Counted from the stretch's first letter, positions 45,503-55,382 are shown. The stretch: 64,000 nt of DNA from Aquariibacter albus (GCF_014145335.1 NZ_JACIVI010000003.1:186001-250000), one strand, 5' to 3'. The notes: generated by a model from the sequence alone, not told the origin. Program-made: numbers and translations.

Positions 45503-46288
45503 TCAGGCCGCCAGCCAGGCAAAGACCGCTGGCCGGTGGCGCGGGAAGCTGGGCGGTTCCGTCCGCCAGGCCGACACGCTGCGCGTGCGGCACCAGCCGC
45601 CCGGCAGCGTCAGGCCGCAGGCCACGGCCAATCGGGTGCCGGGCTGCAGATGGCGCAGCAGGGCCTCCATCAGCACGGCATTGCGGTAGGGCGTCTCGAT
45701 CGCGAGCTGGGTCTGCTGCTCGCGCGCTGAACGCTGTTCCAGCTCGCGCAGGCGCTGCGCCCGGCCGGCCTCGTCCTGCGGCAGGTAGCCGGCGAAGGCG
45801 AAGCTCTGGCCCTGCAGGCCGCTGGCGGCCAGCGCCAGACTCAGGCTGCTGGGACCGGCCAGCACCTCCACGGCCAGGCCTTCGCGGTGGGCCGCGGCCA
45901 CCAGCTCGGCGCCTGGATCCGCCACCCCGGGCAGGCCGGCTTCCGAGATCAGTCCCAGGTCCTGCCCCGCGCGCAGCGGCGCGAGCAGGGCCTCGTGCGC
46001 CTTCAGCAGCGCGACCCGGTCGGCTGCCTGCGGCCGGCCCTTGGCCGGGCGCGGCAGCTCGGTGATGGCCACGGCCTGCAGCGGCTGGGCCAGGGGCTGC
46101 ACGGCATCGACCCGTTTCAGGAAGGCGCGGGTGGTCTTGGCGTTCTCTCCCACCCAGTGGCCGAGCCGGGCGGCCTCGCGCAGCACGGCCTGGGGCAGCA
46201 CCTCGCGCAGGTCGGGCGGCGCTTCGCCGGCCTCGAGGGCACCGAGGTCCAGGGTGTTGGGCACCAGGATCAGGCGGCCGGCGCTCAT
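45503..46288 (-). CDS. SAM-dependent methyltransferase (tetrapyrrole methylase fold, RsmI-like)
   Basis: 261-residue methyltransferase with a tetrapyrrole-methylase fold. Motifs are LILVPNTLDLG at the N-terminus, LGLISEAGLPGVADPGAELV, and VLAGPSSLSLALAASGLQGQSFAFAGYLP. RsmI methylates 16S rRNA C1402, but this protein is shorter and its N-terminus (PNTLDLG) differs, so it is probably a related paralogue. The ATG at 46286-46288 overlaps the maf stop (ATGA). Confidence 0.85.
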   Translation of the reverse strand: MSAGRLILVPNTLDLGALEAGEAPPDLREVLPQAVLREAARLGHWVGENAKTTRAFLKRVDAVQPLAQPLQAVAITELPRPAKGRPQAADRVALLKAHEALLAPLRAGQDLGLISEAGLPGVADPGAELVAAAHREGLAVEVLAGPSSLSLALAASGLQGQSFAFAGYLPQDEAGRAQRLRELEQRSAREQQTQLAIETPYRNAVLMEALLRHLQPGTRLAVACGLTLPGGWCRTRSVSAWRTEPPSFPRHRPAVFAWLAA

Positions 46289-46878
46289 GCCGCAGCCCCC
46301 AGCGGGTCCAGACCGACGCCACGCAGCAGGGCGGCGGTGGCGATCAGGGGCAGGCCGATCAGGGCCGTCGGGTCCTCGCTTTCGATCGCTTCCAGCAGCG
46401 CAATGCCCAGGCCTTCGCACTTCGCGCTGCCCGCGCAGTCGAAGGCCGGCTCCCGCGCGATGTAGCGCGCGATCGCCGCCTCGTCCAGGCGGCGGAAGCG
46501 CACCCGCACGGGGATGCAGTGTTCGCCCTGCAGGCCGCCCGGCCCGACCAGGGCCAGGGCGCTGTGGAAGACCACGGACCGGCCCGAGAGGCGCTGCAGC
46601 TGGGCGCGCGCGCCTGCCGCGTCGCCGGGCTTGCCGAGCGCTTCGCCGGCCAGGTCGGCCACCTGGTCGGCGCCGATCACCCAGGCGTCGGGGTGGCGGC
46701 GGGCCACCTCCAGCGCCTTGCTGCGGGCCAGGCGCTCGGCCAGGGCCTGCGGGGATTCGCCCGGCCGCGGGCTTTCGTCGACCTCGGGCGCGACGCAGGT
46801 GAAGGGCAGGTGCAGGCGGGCCAGCAGCTCGGCGCGGTAGCGCGAGCTGGAGCCGAGAATCAGCGGGGCGGCGGTCAT
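46285..46878 (-). CDS. Maf-family nucleotide pyrophosphatase (YceF type)
   Basis: 197-residue nucleoside triphosphate pyrophosphatase. N-terminal GSSSRYRAELLARLHLPF, PEVDESPRPGESP, VIGADQVADL and CEGLGIALLEAIESEDPTALIGLPL match E. coli YceF, a 7-methyl-GTP pyrophosphatase, better than YhdE. It would prevent incorporation of modified nucleotides. Divergent from yceD, as is conserved in proteobacteria, and coupled to the methyltransferase downstream. Confidence 0.9.
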   Translation of the reverse strand: MTAAPLILGSSSRYRAELLARLHLPFTCVAPEVDESPRPGESPQALAERLARSKALEVARRHPDAWVIGADQVADLAGEALGKPGDAAGARAQLQRLSGRSVVFHSALALVGPGGLQGEHCIPVRVRFRRLDEAAIARYIAREPAFDCAGSAKCEGLGIALLEAIESEDPTALIGLPLIATAALLRGVGLDPLGAAA

Positions 46879-46943
46879 GCCGGGATTGTCGGCGTCGCGC
46901 CCGGCCGGCCGGGCGTGAGGGGCCGCCGCCTAAACTGTGGTGG

Positions 46944-47627
46944 ATGAGTCTGCGCCCCGCCAACCCCCGAGCCCTCGATGTCGCTGCCTTTGCCGAGGCC
47001 GGCCAGGACCTCTCCGGCCGCTGGCCGCTGGCCGAGCTGGAGCGCCTGAGCGAGTCCGCCGCGCCCGAGGCCCGGCCCGGTGCCGAGGACCTGGTGCAGT
47101 GGTCGCTGCGCGGCGAGCATCGCCCGCGGACCGGCGGCGACCCCGTCGTCCGTCTGCACCTCCGGGCCGAGGCCCGCCTCTTCCTGAGCTGCCAGCGCTG
47201 CCTGGCCCCGGTGGAGACGCTGCTGCAGATCGACCGCAGCGTGCGCTTCGTCCGCGACGAGCACCAGGCGGCCGAGCTCGATGCCCTGAGCGACGAGGAT
47301 GTGCTGGCGATGACGCGCCGCCTCGATGTGCAGGCCTGGGTCGAGGACGAACTGCTGCTCGACCTGCCGCTGGTGCCGCGCCATGCCCGCTGCCCCGCGC
47401 CCCTGCCGGGTGCGCAGGCCCTGGGGGTGGGGGATGCCCTGCCCGAGGTCGAAGGGGCCGATCTGCCGCAGGCCGAGGCACCGGAGGCGCCGCGGATCCA
47501 GCCCTTCGCCGGCCTGGCCGCGTTGCGGGCCAGCCTGGGCGGTCCGCCGGCCGGGTCCGAAGCCGGGTCCGGCGCGGCGGAGCCGGCGCGCCCGCCGCGG
47601 CGCAAGGGCCGTGGGCCGGCACGCTGA
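46944..47627 (+). CDS. yceD: YceD family protein (DUF177)
   Basis: 227-residue member of the YceD/DUF177 family, whose bacterial and plant members affect 23S rRNA accumulation. The conserved core includes LFLSCQRCLAPVETLL and VEDELLLDLPLVPRH. It is longer than the usual 170-180 residues because of an Ala/Pro/Arg-rich C-terminal tail. Located directly upstream of rpmF, the typical order. A TAAACT hexamer ends eight bases before the ATG, hinting at a near-leaderless transcript. Confidence 0.88.
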   Translation: MSLRPANPRALDVAAFAEAGQDLSGRWPLAELERLSESAAPEARPGAEDLVQWSLRGEHRPRTGGDPVVRLHLRAEARLFLSCQRCLAPVETLLQIDRSVRFVRDEHQAAELDALSDEDVLAMTRRLDVQAWVEDELLLDLPLVPRHARCPAPLPGAQALGVGDALPEVEGADLPQAEAPEAPRIQPFAGLAALRASLGGPPAGSEAGSGAAEPARPPRRKGRGPAR

Positions 47628-47726
47628 AACCGGACGCCCTTCGCCACCCTGCTACACTCGCGGGCTTTACCTCGGACGCCACTGCGGCTTTCGAGCCCCG
47701 TCCGTCTTGCTTTACTGGAGCCAACC

Positions 47727-47909
47727 ATGGCCGTTCAACAGAACAAGAAGTCGCCCTCCAAGCGCGGCATGCACCGCTCGCACAACGCCCTGAACCAGCC
47801 GGGCACCGCGATCGAGCCGACCACGGGCGAAATCCACCTGCGCCACCACATCAGCCCGACCGGTTTCTACCGCGGTCGCAAGGTGCTGAAGACCAAGGCC
47901 GATGCCTGA
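47727..47909 (+). CDS. rpmF: 50S ribosomal protein L32
   Basis: 60-residue ribosomal protein L32. Start [20 protein letters not shown] and the C-terminal [15 protein letters not shown] are characteristic. It lacks the zinc-binding cysteines, so it is the C-minus form usual in proteobacteria. A ribosome site TGGAGCC precedes the ATG. It lies between yceD and plsX in a conserved order, although the 99-bp upstream gap may contain its own promoter (TACACT, 47653-47658). Confidence 0.98.
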   Translation: MAVQQNKKSPSKRGMHRSHNALNQPGTAIEPTTGEIHLRHHISPTGFYRGRKVLKTKADA

Positions 47910-48047
47910 GCGTGATCCGGCCGGTCGCCGTTCGCGCCGCGGACGGCAATCGGCCCCGCACGGCGCGACCCTGCCGCCCGGCCCCCTGTTCTGCAGGCGG
48001 CCGGGCGTCTCCTTTGCAGTCGCGCTGAGCCCCGGCGCCCGCATGCG

Positions 48048-49112
48048 ATGAGCGCAGCCCTGCCGATCCGGCTGGCGGTCGACGCGATGGGGGGCGACCA
48101 CGGTCCGGCCATCACGCTGCCGGCCTGCCGTCGTTTCCTCGAACAGCATTCGGAGGCGGAGCTTCGGCTCGTCGGCCGGCCCGAGGCCCTGGCCGAGGCC
48201 GCCGGCTGGCCGCGCACGCGCATCGTCGCCGCGACCGAGGTCGTGACCATGGACGATGCGGTCGAGGTGGCGCTGCGCCGCAAGAAGGACTCCTCGATGC
48301 GTGTCGCGCTCGGCCTGCTGAAGGCCGGCGAGGACGGGCGCGCGCAGGCCGATGTCTGCGTGTCGGCCGGCAACACCGGCGCGCTGATGGCGGTGGCCCG
48401 CTACCTGCTCAAGACGGTCGAGGGCATCGACCGGCCGGCCATCGCCACCGTGATGCCCAACCAGCTCGATGGCTACACCACCGTGCTGGACCTGGGGGCC
48501 AATGTCGATTGCACGGCCGAGCACCTGCTGCAGTTCGCGCTGATGGGCAGCGCCCTGGTCGCGGCCGTCGACGGCAAGAACGATCCCAGCGTCGGTTTGC
48601 TGAACATCGGCGAGGAGGCGATCAAGGGCAGCGAGGTCATCAAGCAGGCCGGCGAGCTGCTGCGCGCCGCCGGCGAGTCCGGTCGCCTGAACTTCCACGG
48701 CAACGTCGAGGGCAACGACATCTTCAAGGGCACGACGGACATCGTGGTCTGCGATGGCTTCGTCGGCAATGTCGCGCTGAAGACGGCCGAGGGCCTGGCG
48801 GCCATGCTGTCGAACTTCATCAAGCAGGAATTCACCCGCACGCCCTACGCCAAGCTGGCGGCGCTGGTCGCCCTGCCGGTGCTCAAGCACTTCAAGGCGC
48901 GGGTCGACCACCGGCGCTACAACGGTGCGGCCCTGCTCGGCCTGCGGGGCCTGGTCTTCAAGAGCCACGGCTCGGCCGATGCCTTCGCCTTCGAGCAGGC
49001 CCTGAGCCGCGCCCACGATGCGGCCCGGCGCGGTCTGATGCAGCGGGTTCACGATCGCCTGCAGGCCGCGCCGCCGGCCCGTGCCGACGCGCCGACCCCC
49101 GCCGCGGCCTGA
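48048..49112 (+). CDS. plsX: Phosphate acyltransferase PlsX
   Basis: Makes acyl-phosphate from acyl-ACP for phospholipid synthesis; peripheral membrane enzyme. 354 residues. Motifs [11 protein letters not shown] at the N-terminus, [35 protein letters not shown] and [17 protein letters not shown] are typical. Last residues are Ala/Pro-rich. Separated from rpmF by 138 bp; a further 31 bp precede fabH. Family length is 330-360. Confidence 0.97.
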   Translation: MSAALPIRLAVDAMGGDHGPAITLPACRRFLEQHSEAELRLVGRPEALAEAAGWPRTRIVAATEVVTMDDAVEVALRRKKDSSMRVALGLLKAGEDGRAQADVCVSAGNTGALMAVARYLLKTVEGIDRPAIATVMPNQLDGYTTVLDLGANVDCTAEHLLQFALMGSALVAAVDGKNDPSVGLLNIGEEAIKGSEVIKQAGELLRAAGESGRLNFHGNVEGNDIFKGTTDIVVCDGFVGNVALKTAEGLAAMLSNFIKQEFTRTPYAKLAALVALPVLKHFKARVDHRRYNGAALLGLRGLVFKSHGSADAFAFEQALSRAHDAARRGLMQRVHDRLQAAPPARADAPTPAAA

Positions 49113-49143
49113 GGCCGCCCGCGTTCCCTTCGAGATTCCGCGC

Positions 49144-50139
49144 ATGGCCTCCTCTCCTTCCCCGACGCGCTTCACGCGCATCGCCGGCACCGGCAGCCAC
49201 CTGCCGCCCCGGCGCCTGAGCAACCAGGACCTGGTGGATCGCCTGGCGGCCGACGGCATCGAGACCTCGGACGACTGGATCGTCGAGCGCACCGGCATCC
49301 GCTTCCGCCACTTCGCCGCCGAGGGCGTGAGCGCCAGCGACCTGGCGGTGGAAGCCGCCCGCCACGCGCTGGAGGCCGCCGGCTGCACCCCGGCCGACAT
49401 CGACCTGATCGTGGTCGCCACGTCCACGCCGGACATGGTCTTCCCCTCGACCGCCTGCATCGTGCAGCGCAAGCTCGGCGTGCCGGGCGGCGCGGCCTTC
49501 GACGTGCAGGCCGTCTGCTCGGGCTTTGTCTACGGCCTGACGGTGGCCGACGCACTGATCCGCACCGGCACCGCGCGGCGCGCGCTGGTGATCGGCGCCG
49601 AGGTCTTCTCGCGCATCCTCGACTTCAAGGACCGCACGACCTGCGTGCTCTTCGGCGACGGTGCCGGCGCCGTCGTGCTGGAGGCCAGCGAGACCCCCGG
49701 CCTGCTGGCCAGCACGCTGAATGCGGACGGTCGCCAGGTCGAGATCCTCTGCACGCCCGGCACCGTGTCCGGCGGCCGGGTGATCGGCGAGCCGCTGCTG
49801 CGCATGGACGGCCAGGCCGTCTTCAAGCTGGCCGTCGGCGTGCTGGAAGAAGCCGCCCGCAAGGTGCTGGCCCAGGCCGGCCGCACGCCCGAGGACGTGG
49901 ACTGGCTGATCCCGCACCAGGCCAACATCCGCATCATGCAGATGACGGCCCGCAAGATGCGTCTGCCGGCCGAGAAGCTGGTCGTCACCGTGGACCGCCA
50001 CGGCAACACCTCGGCCGCCTCCGTGCCCCTGGCGCTGGACGAGGCCGTGCGCAGCGGCCAGGTGCAGCGCGGCGACACCGTGCTGCTCGAAGGCGTCGGC
50101 GGCGGCTTCACCTGGGGTGCGGTGCTGCTGGACTTCTGA
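49144..50139 (+). CDS. fabH: 3-oxoacyl-ACP synthase III
   Basis: Starts fatty acid elongation by condensing acetyl-CoA with malonyl-ACP. 331 residues. Catalytic triad motifs are [10 protein letters not shown] (Cys), [12 protein letters not shown] (His) and GNTSAASVP (Asn). The start [15 protein letters not shown] at 49144 was chosen; the earlier ATG at 49081 lies inside plsX and adds a basic leader. [13 protein letters not shown] near the end is normal for FabH. Confidence 0.97.
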   Translation: MASSPSPTRFTRIAGTGSHLPPRRLSNQDLVDRLAADGIETSDDWIVERTGIRFRHFAAEGVSASDLAVEAARHALEAAGCTPADIDLIVVATSTPDMVFPSTACIVQRKLGVPGGAAFDVQAVCSGFVYGLTVADALIRTGTARRALVIGAEVFSRILDFKDRTTCVLFGDGAGAVVLEASETPGLLASTLNADGRQVEILCTPGTVSGGRVIGEPLLRMDGQAVFKLAVGVLEEAARKVLAQAGRTPEDVDWLIPHQANIRIMQMTARKMRLPAEKLVVTVDRHGNTSAASVPLALDEAVRSGQVQRGDTVLLEGVGGGFTWGAVLLDF

Positions 50140-50200
50140 GTCCGCCGCCGCGGCGGCCTGCGGGCCGCGCCCTTTCATCCTTCCTGTTTCCCGATCTCCC

Positions 50201-51145
50201 ATGACGACGACCCCGCTTGCTTTCGTCTTCCCCGGCCAGGGCTCGCAGACCGTGGGCATGCTCGATGCCTGGGGCGACCACCCCGCCGTGCGCGACACGC
50301 TGGCCGAGGCCTCGGCCGCGCTGGGCGAGGACCTGGGCGCGCTGATCGCCCAGGGCCCGAAGGAACAGCTCGACCTGACCACCAACACCCAGCCGGTCAT
50401 GCTGACCGCCTCGGTCGCCGCCTGGCGGGCCTGGCGGGCCGAGGGTGGGGCGCTGCCGGCCGCGGTGGCCGGCCATTCGCTGGGCGAGTACAGCGCCCTG
50501 GTCGCTGCCGGCGTGCTCAGCCTGGCCGATGCGGTGCCGCTGGTCCGCTTGCGCGCCCAGGCCATGCAGGCGGCGGTGCCGGTGGGCACCGGTGGCATGG
50601 CCGCCATCCTCGGCCTGCCGGCCGAGAAGGTGGTCGAGCTTTGTGCCGAGCTGGCCGCGGCCAGCGGCGAAGTCGTCGAGGCCGCCAATTTCAACGACCC
50701 GGCGCAGACGGTGATCGCCGGCAGCGCCGCCGGCATCGCCCTGGCCTGCGAGAAGCTCAAGGCGGCGGGCGCCAAGCGCGCGCTGCCGCTGGCGGTGTCC
50801 GCGCCCTTCCACTCCAGCCTGATCCGCCCGGCTGCCGAGGCCCTGCGCGAGCGCCTGGCGCAGACCCCGCTGAACGCGCCGCAGATCCCGCTGATCCACA
50901 ACGTCGACCTGAGCTGGGCCGGCACGCCCGACCAGATCCGCGACGCGCTGGTGCGCCAGACCTACAGCGCGGTGCGCTGGGTCGGCACCGTGCAGGCCCT
51001 GGCCGCACGCGGCATCACCCACGTGGTCGAGTGCGGCCCCGGCAAGGTGCTGCAGGGCCTGGTCAAGCGCATCGAGCCCGCGATGACGACCGCCGGCATC
51101 GCCGACCCGGCCAGCCTGGCCGACACCCGCGCGCTGCTGGGCTGA
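50201..51145 (+). CDS. fabD: Malonyl-CoA:ACP transacylase
   Basis: Transfers malonyl from CoA to ACP. 314 residues. The active-site serine is in GHSLGEYSALVAAG and the N-terminus FVFPGQGSQTVGML is canonical. QTVIAG and APFHSSLIRPA (His) follow. The ATG at 50201 comes 61 bp after fabH. Order fabH-fabD-fabG-acpP-fabF is the usual proteobacterial arrangement. Confidence 0.97.
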   Translation: MTTTPLAFVFPGQGSQTVGMLDAWGDHPAVRDTLAEASAALGEDLGALIAQGPKEQLDLTTNTQPVMLTASVAAWRAWRAEGGALPAAVAGHSLGEYSALVAAGVLSLADAVPLVRLRAQAMQAAVPVGTGGMAAILGLPAEKVVELCAELAAASGEVVEAANFNDPAQTVIAGSAAGIALACEKLKAAGAKRALPLAVSAPFHSSLIRPAAEALRERLAQTPLNAPQIPLIHNVDLSWAGTPDQIRDALVRQTYSAVRWVGTVQALAARGITHVVECGPGKVLQGLVKRIEPAMTTAGIADPASLADTRALLG

Positions 51146-51180
51146 GCCCGCCCGAACGAACGTCGAAGAAAGCCCATCCG

Positions 51181-51930
51181 ATGAGCCTGAACCTCTCCCT
51201 CGCCGGCCAGGTGGCCCTGGTCACCGGCGCCAGCCGCGGCATCGGCCGTGCCATCGCGCTGAGCCTGGCCGAACAAGGCGCCAAGGTGATCGGCACCGCC
51301 ACCAGCGACAGCGGCGCGGCGGCCATCGGCGAGGCCCTGGCTCCGCAGGGCGGCCTGGGCCTGAAGCTGGATGTGACCGACGACGCCGCGCTGGACGCCG
51401 CCATCGAGGGCATCGTCAGCACCCATGGCGGCCTGCACATCCTGGTGAACAACGCCGGCATCACCCGCGACACCCTGGCCATGCGCATGAAGGACGCCGA
51501 CTGGGACGCGGTGCACGACACCAATCTGCGCGCCGTCTTCCGCGCCAGCCGTGCGGCCATCCGGCCGATGATGAAGCAGCGCCAGGGCCGCATCATCTCG
51601 ATCACCTCGGTGGTCGGCGCGTCCGGCAATGCCGGCCAGGCCAACTACGCGGCGGCCAAGGCGGGCGTGGCAGGCATGACCCGTGCATTGGCCCGCGAAC
51701 TGGGCAGCCGCAACATCACCGTCAACTGCGTGGCGCCCGGTTTCATCGCCACCGACATGACGCATGAGCTCCCCCAGGCGCAGAAGGATGCGCTGATGCA
51801 GCAGATTCCCCTGGGCCGTCTGGGCCAGGCCGAGGAGATCGCCGCCGCCGTCACCTTCCTGGCCTCGCCGGCCGCCGCCTACATCACCGGCAGCGAGCTG
51901 CATGTGAACGGCGGCATGTTCATGGCCTGA
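51181..51930 (+). CDS. fabG: 3-oxoacyl-ACP reductase
   Basis: NADPH-dependent SDR that reduces beta-ketoacyl-ACP. 249 residues. TGASRGIGRAIA binds the cofactor, NNAGITRDTL is the family segment, and catalytic S-Y-K are seen in SITSVVG and ANYAAAKAG. C-terminus YITGSELHVNGGMFM is canonical. A strong palindromic hairpin follows, before acpP. Confidence 0.97.
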   Translation: MSLNLSLAGQVALVTGASRGIGRAIALSLAEQGAKVIGTATSDSGAAAIGEALAPQGGLGLKLDVTDDAALDAAIEGIVSTHGGLHILVNNAGITRDTLAMRMKDADWDAVHDTNLRAVFRASRAAIRPMMKQRQGRIISITSVVGASGNAGQANYAAAKAGVAGMTRALARELGSRNITVNCVAPGFIATDMTHELPQAQKDALMQQIPLGRLGQAEEIAAAVTFLASPAAAYITGSELHVNGGMFMA

Positions 51931-51959
51931 GGCCGCTCCCGGCCTCCCGTTTCTTCACC

Positions 51960-51984
51960 CCGGACGGTCAAGCCGACCGTCCGG
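51960..51984 (+). other. Perfect 10-bp hairpin between fabG and acpP
   Basis: CCGGACGGTC, loop AAGCC, GACCGTCCGG. It lies 29 bp after the fabG stop and is followed by CCCCC rather than T, so it is not a standard terminator. It may protect the upstream 3' end or allow partial readthrough, with acpP also driven by its own promoter (possible -10 TAGAAT at 52019-52024). Confidence 0.5.
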
Positions 51985-52021
51985 CCCCCGCAGCCCCGGG
52001 ACCGTCTCACGGACCGCATAG

Positions 52022-52300
<279 letters not shown>

Positions 52301-52314
52301 GCGGAAGCGGAGCG

Positions 52315-53559
52315 ATGAGCAAGCGTCGTGTCGTCGTCACCGGCCTCGGGCTGATCACGCCCGTGGGCAACACGGTGGCCGAATCCTGGTCCAACCTCGT
52401 CGCCGGCAAGAGCGGCATCGGGCCGGTCACCAAGTTCGACGCCTCGGCGCTGGCCTGTCGTTTCGCCGGAGAGGTCAAGGGCTTCAACGTGGAGGATTAC
52501 TTCCCTGCGAAGGAAGCCCGCCACATGGACACCTTCATCCACTACGGCCTGGCGGCTTCGCTGCAGGCCGTGGCGGATGCCGGCCTGCCCACCGGCGATG
52601 CGCTGTCGCCGGAGCAGGCCGAGCGCATCGGCTGCCTGGTCGGCTCGGGCATCGGCGGCCTGCCGATGATCGAGGCCACCCAGTCCGATTACCTGGAACG
52701 CGGTCCCCGCCGCATCTCGCCCTTCTTCGTGCCGGCCTCGATCATCAACATGATCTCGGGCCATGTCTCGATCAAGTGCGGTTTCAAGGGCCCGAACCTG
52801 GCCATCGTCACCGCCTGCACCACCGGCCTGCATTCCATCGGCCAGGCCGCGCGCCTCATTGCCTACGGCGATGCCGACGTGATGGTGGCCGGCGGCGCCG
52901 AGAGCACGGTCTCGCCGCTGGGCATCGGCGGCTTCGCCGCGGCCCGCGCGCTGTCGAGCCGCAACGACGATCCGGCCACCGCCTCCCGCCCCTGGGACAA
53001 GGACCGCGACGGCTTCGTGCTGGGCGAGGGCGGCGGCGTGATGGTGCTCGAGGAGTACGAGCACGCCAAGGCGCGCGGCGCCAAGATCTACGCCGAGCTG
53101 GCCGGCTTCGGCATGAGCGCCGACGCGTACCACATGACCGCCCCGGACGTGGACGGCCCCAAGCGTTCCATGCAGCTCGCGCTGAAGGACGCCGGCCTGA
53201 ACACCGACCAGGTGCAGTACCTGAACGCCCATGGCACCTCCACGCCGCTCGGCGACGTGAACGAGACGAATGCGATCAAAGCCGCCTTCGGCGCCGACGC
53301 CAAGCAGCTCGTCGTCAACTCGACCAAGTCCATGACCGGCCACCTGCTGGGCGGCGCGGGCGGCATCGAGTCGGTCTTCACGGTGCTCGCCATCCACCAC
53401 CAGATCTCCCCGCCGACGATCAACATCTTCAACCAGGATCCCGAGTGCGACCTGGACTACTGCGCGAACACCGCGCGCGAGATGAAGATCGATGCCGCGC
53501 TGAAGAACAACTTCGGCTTCGGTGGCACCAACGGCTCGCTGGTCTTCAAGCGGGTCTGA
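52315..53559 (+). CDS. fabF: 3-oxoacyl-ACP synthase II
   Basis: Elongation condensing enzyme, 414 residues, 14 bp after acpP. Catalytic cysteine in VTACTTGLHSIGQA, histidines in NAHGTSTPLGD and KSMTGHLLGGAG, and the C-terminal NNFGFGGTNGSLVFK are complete. Start MSKRRVVVTGLGLITPVGN is standard. It completes the fab run. Confidence 0.98.
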   Translation: MSKRRVVVTGLGLITPVGNTVAESWSNLVAGKSGIGPVTKFDASALACRFAGEVKGFNVEDYFPAKEARHMDTFIHYGLAASLQAVADAGLPTGDALSPEQAERIGCLVGSGIGGLPMIEATQSDYLERGPRRISPFFVPASIINMISGHVSIKCGFKGPNLAIVTACTTGLHSIGQAARLIAYGDADVMVAGGAESTVSPLGIGGFAAARALSSRNDDPATASRPWDKDRDGFVLGEGGGVMVLEEYEHAKARGAKIYAELAGFGMSADAYHMTAPDVDGPKRSMQLALKDAGLNTDQVQYLNAHGTSTPLGDVNETNAIKAAFGADAKQLVVNSTKSMTGHLLGGAGGIESVFTVLAIHHQISPPTINIFNQDPECDLDYCANTAREMKIDAALKNNFGFGGTNGSLVFKRV

Positions 53560-53624
53560 GCCGGCTCGGTTTCCGCCCGGCCCGGCGGTCCGCCTGCCGT
53601 CCGGTCCGAGCCTGAGGCCTCCTG

Positions 53625-54101
53625 ATGTCCACCCCCCGCGCCGTGCAGGTGCAGGTCGCTCCGGCTCCCCGGTGGCGCCTTGCGCTGCGCGTCGTGGCCG
53701 GCCTGGCGGCCCTCGTCCTCGGGGTCTGGCTGCATGCGCACGGGCAGGCGCTCGCCCTGGTGCTGGGCCTGCCGCTCGCCATCGGACTGCCGCTGCTGCT
53801 GGCGCCGGCCCGGCTCCTCGGTCCGGACCGTCCGCGCGCCCTGGCCTGGGACGGGCGCCAGTGGCGCCTGCCTCCTGAGGATCGGCCCGTCGCCATCCGC
53901 CCCATGCTGGACCTGGGAGACGCCCTGCTGCTGCGCCTGGACGGTCACGGTGCACGGCGGCCGATGCCGCGCTGGTGGGCCCTTCAGCGCCGCTGCACTG
54001 CGGGCGACTGGGCCGCCCTGCGCGCTGCGCTATATTCCGCCCGCCCCGAAGGGAGCCCCCCCGCGTCGGGCGAGCCCCTGCCGCCCGACCGCCTGCCGTG
54101 A
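53625..54101 (+). CDS. YgfX-like small membrane protein
   Basis: 158-residue protein with two N-terminal membrane helices (LALRVVAGLAALVLGVWL and LALVLGLPLAIGLPLLL) and a soluble domain with WDGRQWRLPPED and WALQRRCTAGDWAALRAALY. The layout resembles YgfX/CptA proteins, known from other bacteria as inner-membrane partners of small cytosolic antitoxin-like genes, but similarity is only by eye. TGA overlaps the rpoE GTG start (GTGA), so it is probably coupled to rpoE. No SdhE-type partner gene is adjacent. Confidence 0.6.
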   Translation: MSTPRAVQVQVAPAPRWRLALRVVAGLAALVLGVWLHAHGQALALVLGLPLAIGLPLLLAPARLLGPDRPRALAWDGRQWRLPPEDRPVAIRPMLDLGDALLLRLDGHGARRPMPRWWALQRRCTAGDWAALRAALYSARPEGSPPASGEPLPPDRLP

Positions 54102-54715
54102 CGACCCCTGACGCCGAAGCCGATGCCCTGCTGGTCGACCGTGTGAAGCACGGCGACGTCCGGGCCTTCGAATTGCTGGTCGTCAAGTACCAGCGCCGCA
54201 TCGAGCGTCTGATTGCGCGCATGGTCCGCGACGTCGATCTGGTGCAGGACATTGCGCAGGAGACCTTCATCCGCGCCTACCGGGCTCTCCCGCAGTTCCG
54301 CGGCGAAAGCGCCTTCTACACCTGGCTCTACCGCATCGCGGTGAACACGGCCAAGAAGGCCCTGATGGAACTCAAGCGTGACCCATTGATCACGGAATCC
54401 GCCCGTCTCGGTCGCGACGAAGACGGCGAGGAAACTTCCCGCCTCGAAAACGAACTGAGCGATGGCGAGACCCCGGACAACGTGCTGGCCAGCCGTCAGG
54501 TCGCGGCAGCGGTCAACACCGCCATCGAGCACCTGTCCGACGATCTCCGCCAAGCGATCCTGCTCCGCGAGATCGAGGGGCTGAGCTACGAGGAGATCGC
54601 CACCGTGATGAACTGCCCGATCGGCACGGTGCGCTCACGTATCTTTCGGGCACGGGAAGCCATCGCCGAGCGCCTTCGTCCGCTGCTCGACACCCGCGAA
54701 GGGGAGCGGTGGTGA
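54098..54715 (+). CDS. rpoE: RNA polymerase sigma factor RpoE (AlgU)
   Basis: ECF sigma factor for envelope stress, 205 residues. Region 2 is YQRRIERLIARMVRD followed by DLVQDIAQETFIRAYRALPQF and FYTWLYRIAVNTAK; region 4 is LREIEGLSYEEIATVMNCPIGTVRSRIFRARE. A GTG start at 54098 overlaps the upstream stop; an ATG-initiated frame from 53975 is inside the preceding gene. Followed by rseA, rseB and mucD, the full sensing module. Confidence 0.96.
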   Translation: MTTPDAEADALLVDRVKHGDVRAFELLVVKYQRRIERLIARMVRDVDLVQDIAQETFIRAYRALPQFRGESAFYTWLYRIAVNTAKKALMELKRDPLITESARLGRDEDGEETSRLENELSDGETPDNVLASRQVAAAVNTAIEHLSDDLRQAILLREIEGLSYEEIATVMNCPIGTVRSRIFRAREAIAERLRPLLDTREGERW

Positions 54716-54758
54716 GTCCTGTCCCGCACTGTGTGTCTGCTGTTTCCGGAGTCCGGTC

Positions 54759-55382
54759 GTGAATCCCCAGTCCGCCCCTGCTGACGCCCGACAGGCTGAG
54801 CACCTGTCCGCCCTGGTCGATGGTGAAGCCCGTGCCGAGGATCTCGGTGCGTTGCTGGCGGGCTGGCGCACCGAGCCGGCGCTGCGCAAGCGCTGGCACG
54901 ACTACCACCTGATCGGTGACGTGCTGCGTTCCGACGAGCTCGCAGCCGAGCCCGCGCATGACGCCGCCTTCCTCCAGCGCTTCCGCGAGCGCCTGGCCCA
55001 GGAGCCGGTGGTGCTGGCCCCGGCTGCGGCGTCGCCGCCGGTGCGGCGGCTGCGGCCCGGACGCTGGGCGGCCTCGGCCGCGGTGGCCGCAGCCTGCGTG
55101 CTCGTGCTGGGTGCGTTGCTCGTCACCCGCGGTCCGGGCGAGCCGGCGGCCGGTCCGCAGCTCGCGGCGGCGCCGGCCGAGCTGCGGCCGGTGCTGGTCG
55201 GGCCGGCCGCGCCCAAGGCCCTGGCCACGGCGGCGGTCTCTCAGGCCGAGACCGGGGTCGTGCTGCGCGATGCAGGCCTCGATCACTACCTGGCAGCCCA
55301 CAAGCAGTTCGCCGACCGCCTGGGTTCGGGCGAGCCTTCGCCCTTCCTTCGCAGTGCCGCCCATGCGGACACGGAGCGCTGA
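54759..55382 (+). CDS. rseA: Anti-sigma-E factor RseA
   Basis: Single-pass inner-membrane anti-sigma factor, 207 residues. The cytoplasmic sigma-binding domain contains AEHLSALVDGEARAEDL and WHDYHLIGDVLRSD. One TM helix is around residues 103-123 (WAASAAVAAACVLVLGALLV), followed by a periplasmic Ala/Pro-rich tail of about 80 residues that RseB would shield. A GTG start at 54759 is used; no ATG fits. Overlaps rseB by 20 bp. Called from position and domain layout as well as sequence. Confidence 0.92.
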   Translation: MNPQSAPADARQAEHLSALVDGEARAEDLGALLAGWRTEPALRKRWHDYHLIGDVLRSDELAAEPAHDAAFLQRFRERLAQEPVVLAPAAASPPVRRLRPGRWAASAAVAAACVLVLGALLVTRGPGEPAAGPQLAAAPAELRPVLVGPAAPKALATAAVSQAETGVVLRDAGLDHYLAAHKQFADRLGSGEPSPFLRSAAHADTER

